Origin: Chitinophaga caseinilytica
Lineage (GTDB): Bacteria > Bacteroidota > Bacteroidia > Chitinophagales > Chitinophagaceae
Reading direction: 5' to 3'
Assembly (NCBI RefSeq): GCF_038396765.1
Contig: NZ_CP150096.1
Location: 2,277,001-2,341,000 of the forward strand
DNA: 64,000 nucleotides
Below, one piece after another: positions 61,411 to 64,000 of the stretch (the stretch's first letter is position 1; every line of letters starts with the position of its first letter). Below the pieces are notes generated by a model that made no database searches, was not told the DNA's origin, and saw only the letters and a program-made list of their open reading frames with translations. The position numbers and the translations under genes were made by a program.

Positions 61411-63551
61411 ACCCACCGCGGGAAAGCGTTGGCCGCCCTTGCGTTCTCCCAGGTCCTGATGACGGTGAAGATCTTTTCCTTCTCCGGACAGCTTTCCACA
61501 TCCTTTTGATTCAGCGTGAGGCTATAGGTTGTGCCCACGCCCACCGATATGGCCTGCACATGCTCGTAATCGGCGGCTTTCGAATTCGCTTTGATGGGGA
61601 AATTGCCGCCCATGCCCACCGGGAAGAAGTTGGCATAGGTAACGTCGCGGAGGTCTTTCCCCTGGCTGGTGGCGCTGCCCCATTCGCGGGTGTCGGTATC
61701 GTAGAGGTTTTTCCCGCCGCCAACGTTCCAGATGCTCTGGTAATGCCACGAGCCTTCAGACAGCGTAGCGCCCGTAAACCGGATCGTACCAACGCCCGAT
61801 CGTTCCGCTTTCTCGAACATCTTCCGGAAGAAACGCTTGGCGGAATAATAGCCATGCCCGTTGTTGAACAGGAATTCCTGTCCGTCGAAATCGTAATATC
61901 GAAGTCCGTTGATGGCGCACACATCCGCGTAATGCGCGGCGATCTCGTCTTGCAGCTCCATGTTCGGGATCAGCCCGTCGTACCCGTAATTCACCGTTAC
62001 CTGCAACTTGTAGATCACATCTCCGGCAGCGTGTGCCGCCGGCGTGGTTTTCCAGTAACCGCGTTGTACCTGCAGGAGCCGGTAAGGCTTCGTGGTGGAA
62101 ACGCCCATGTAATGAATGAGCTCCTTGCCGATTTTTATCATGTTCAGATTGGCGCAATGCCCCTCCCAACTGGCGATCTCTTCGAGGTATTTGGGATCGT
62201 CGACGAGGATAATGGTATCTGTGGCGCCGATGCCTTTGGTCAGCAGGCGCTTTTGTTGGTAGCAGAGGCTGTCGCTGGGAACCGGACTGGCATCGAGGGT
62301 GCCTGGGGCGAGGGAGTTCGTGATGGGCGTCCGGCCGATGGTAATGCCTTGCCTGGCGGCGATATCGGCGAATTCTTTATGGGAAAGGTTCCCACTGGTG
62401 AGCTTGAGGGGTTTCTTTTCGAAGTTCCTTCCGTCGATGTAACCGGCATTTCCCCTGTCTGGCCGCAGGAACCCCTGGTCGTACAGGCTGATCGTTTTGA
62501 ATCCGAGCCTGGCCGTGTAGGAAATGATGCTGTCGTACAATCCGCCGGCGGTAATGGCATCGGGAACGTAGGCGGAGGGGTCTTTCACCCATTTGCCGTT
62601 GATGGTCGGGTAGGGCAGCTTTTCGGCCAGTACGATTTTTTGGATAACGTCCAGCAGCGCGGTGCTGTCCGGGCTTCCCCACAACGCCACGGAGGAACCG
62701 ATGTAATCCACGCCGGGCAAGGGTTGTACCTGCAAATGGTTGGGTGTATTGGCGGCCATGTTGGGAATGAGGGAGAAGTAGACTTCCCGTTCGATCGTGC
62801 GGTCGCGGGATTGGTAGGCGATGGATATCCTGCCTTTGGCGTCTACCATCGCGGCATTTCCGTACATGATCCGGAACCAGGGCTCCTTATGCGCGTAAAA
62901 TGCCACATCGCTGATGCCGTTGCCGCCGAGGGTGAAAACCTGTCCTTCGTGAAGGGAATCCGGTAAGGGGAACCGCTTCGCGTCTGGCGTGTGGATGATG
63001 TACTGGAAGGGGGCGGCGTCGCCGATGGTTTCGGCCGTTCCGCCGAGGGTATTATCGTTCAGCGCCAGCAGCCCGATCGCAAAATTGACCGCATCGCTGG
63101 TATCGCGGCTCACGCCGATGATCTCGCCCATGAGGTTGGTGATATTGGTGTGGATGGAGCCCCATTGCACCGCGTCTATCCCTTTGCGCGGGGAAAGAGA
63201 GCGCAACACGAGCCTGAAGTAACGCTGCTGCGGCTGGATGCTGATGGTAGCCACCGAGCCGTTCGGGTATTGCAGCGCCAGGGTGCCGTTCCCTTTCGCG
63301 TAAGTGGCCTTTACAGGCTGGTAATACTGCTTCCTTTTACTGTCGTACAGGCTCAGCAGGGGCGATGGCTTGTCTTTCGGACTGAACTCACGGTTCGGCT
63401 GAACGGTGATGTTTTTCATGCTGGTGATCCACCCCTTGTTATTGATGTGGATCCTGAAATAATCCGTTTGGAAATCGTGCTGCGCGCGTACAGCGCCGGC
63501 CAACACGGTGGCCAGGAGCAGGAAAATACTTTTCTTGAATATCGTTCTCAT
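61398..63551 (-). CDS. Large secreted protein, probable glycan-acting enzyme, frame ends at a slippery heptamer
   Basis: 717 residues in the zero frame (759 with the -1 continuation). A signal peptide ends near AVRAQ (residue 23). Residues about 25-320 are beta-rich; residues about 330-700 look like a barrel domain: TARLGFKTISLYDQGFLRPD, then INGLRYYDFDGQEFLFNNGH with several acids in strand-end positions, and AERSGVGTIRFTGATLSEGS. This resembles carbohydrate-active enzymes but no named family was recognised. It is transcribed alone. The zero frame stops directly after the A-AAA-AAG site, and the natural C-terminus is probably in the -1 frame. Confidence 0.8.
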   Translation of the reverse strand: MRTIFKKSIFLLLATVLAGAVRAQHDFQTDYFRIHINNKGWITSMKNITVQPNREFSPKDKPSPLLSLYDSKRKQYYQPVKATYAKGNGTLALQYPNGSVATISIQPQQRYFRLVLRSLSPRKGIDAVQWGSIHTNITNLMGEIIGVSRDTSDAVNFAIGLLALNDNTLGGTAETIGDAAPFQYIIHTPDAKRFPLPDSLHEGQVFTLGGNGISDVAFYAHKEPWFRIMYGNAAMVDAKGRISIAYQSRDRTIEREVYFSLIPNMAANTPNHLQVQPLPGVDYIGSSVALWGSPDSTALLDVIQKIVLAEKLPYPTINGKWVKDPSAYVPDAITAGGLYDSIISYTARLGFKTISLYDQGFLRPDRGNAGYIDGRNFEKKPLKLTSGNLSHKEFADIAARQGITIGRTPITNSLAPGTLDASPVPSDSLCYQQKRLLTKGIGATDTIILVDDPKYLEEIASWEGHCANLNMIKIGKELIHYMGVSTTKPYRLLQVQRGYWKTTPAAHAAGDVIYKLQVTVNYGYDGLIPNMELQDEIAAHYADVCAINGLRYYDFDGQEFLFNNGHGYYSAKRFFRKMFEKAERSGVGTIRFTGATLSEGSWHYQSIWNVGGGKNLYDTDTREWGSATSQGKDLRDVTYANFFPVGMGGNFPIKANSKAADYEHVQAISVGVGTTYSLTLNQKDVESCPEKEKIFTVIRTWENARAANAFPRWVKKN

Positions 63552-63917
63552 ATAAATGATGCGAAGCGGCCCCGCCGGCTGAACGCCCGGCCGGATGCCG
63601 CATGTTTTAATTTACGAATTTGCCGCGAATGATCGTCAATGGCCATATCCCGGTTCGCCGGACGCCATCCGGTGCCGGAATTTCAGCAAGGTAAATTTTC
63701 ATGAAATATCAGGGGACTGCAACCGGTAAATTGATCTTTTATAATGCTTTATTTGCAGCCTCCGGCCCGCCACTGCTACCTTATTTCCTACGGATCGGCC
63801 GATTTTAGCAATGCCCATCAGCATTTAACCTCAACGTGATAACACTATCCCGTACCGTTGTGATGATGATCCTCCCTGAAATTGCCCAAACGACCTATAC
63901 CCCCGATATCCTCAAAA
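63552..63917. other. Intergenic region
   Basis: 366 bp between divergent genes. It must hold both promoters, but no clear TAnnTTTG box or repeat was found. A short frame around 63862-63940 overlaps the next gene and is not considered real. Confidence 0.5.
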
Positions 63918-64000
63918 ATGGTTACCATGATCATTGCTGAACTACTCGTCATCGTCTACCTGGCTGCATGCGTCTGCTACAACTTTGCCTTTTCGGTGGC
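63918..64000 (+). CDS. Start of a membrane protein (3' end outside window)
   Basis: From ATG 63918 (or 63927) the frame reads MVTMIIAELLVIVYLAACVC and on to the window edge without a stop, a strongly hydrophobic N-terminal segment of 20 or more residues. It could be a signal anchor, for example of a membrane glycosyltransferase, but too little is visible to name it. Confidence 0.5.
   Translation, partial: MVTMIIAELLVIVYLAACVCYNFAFSV

Overview
The window looks like a chromosomal segment of a Bacteroidota bacterium, most likely a Chitinophagaceae member close to Chitinophaga. The evidence is two SusC/SusD pairs, GH92 mannosidases, an ECF sigma/FecR module, a type IX secretion sorting domain on a giant PKD protein, HxlR and LacI regulators, promoters of the Bacteroidota TAnnTTTG type, and mostly GC-rich coding sequence (mid-to-high fifties percent in the stretches sampled by eye). 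Taxonomy is inferred from gene content only. No integrase, transposase, CRISPR array or phage structural gene was seen.

Layout. (1) 1-4.9 kb: 3' part of a secreted multi-PKD protein. (2) 4.9-12.9 kb: a uronate/pectin block with uxaA on the minus strand and a divergent operon kduI, GH105-DUF4861, kduD, lacI, GH88. Together these release unsaturated uronic acid from oligosaccharides and carry it to 2-keto-3-deoxygluconate; altronate joins at the same intermediate. A perfect palindrome, TGCAAACGTTTGCA, sits between the divergent transcripts and recurs 37.6 kb away in front of a second GH88-DUF2264 operon (44.3-46.8 kb), suggesting one LacI regulon. (3) 13-19 kb: a CPA2 antiporter, a copper-type P1B ATPase with an HMA chaperone, a lipoprotein and a mini HExxH protein. 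(4) 19.1-30.6 kb: an alpha-mannoside utilisation locus (LacI, susC, susD, two GH92 genes) with four copies of an ATCGAT-centred operator candidate. (5) 30.7-39.1 kb: FecR, a small ORF, an ECF sigma factor, then an STN-type SusC and SusD. The SusC gene changes from GC-rich to AT-rich near 33.85 kb, and the AT-rich tract continues through SusD and a small secreted protein, with a MauE-like gene at its edge. (6) 39.3-46.8 kb: AraC and HxlR regulators, YceI, a cysteine-free peroxiredoxin-like protein, a thioesterase, a nuclease and the second GH88 operon. (7) 47-51.5 kb: unrecognised lipoproteins and a methyltransferase.

(8) 51.6-60.2 kb: tRNA-Asp followed by a 460-bp sequence (terminator, leader and a barstar-type gene) that recurs 8 kb downstream. 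Between the copies lie a Na+/H+ antiporter, a CheB-CheR-PAS-histidine kinase fusion, a fatty-acid desaturase and a cupin gene. The second copy starts at a chimeric junction. (9) 60.4-64 kb: a DUF2846-like secreted protein, then a large secreted protein whose frame breaks at a dnaX-type A-AAA-AAG heptamer with a 43-residue tail in the -1 frame, and the first codons of a membrane protein that runs off the window.

Most noteworthy: the A-AAA-AAG frame switch, the tRNA-associated duplication with orphan barstars, the mosaic SusC, and two separable operator families that tie distant glycan genes to two LacI regulators. All assignments come from reading the sequence; no database search or computed alignment was possible.
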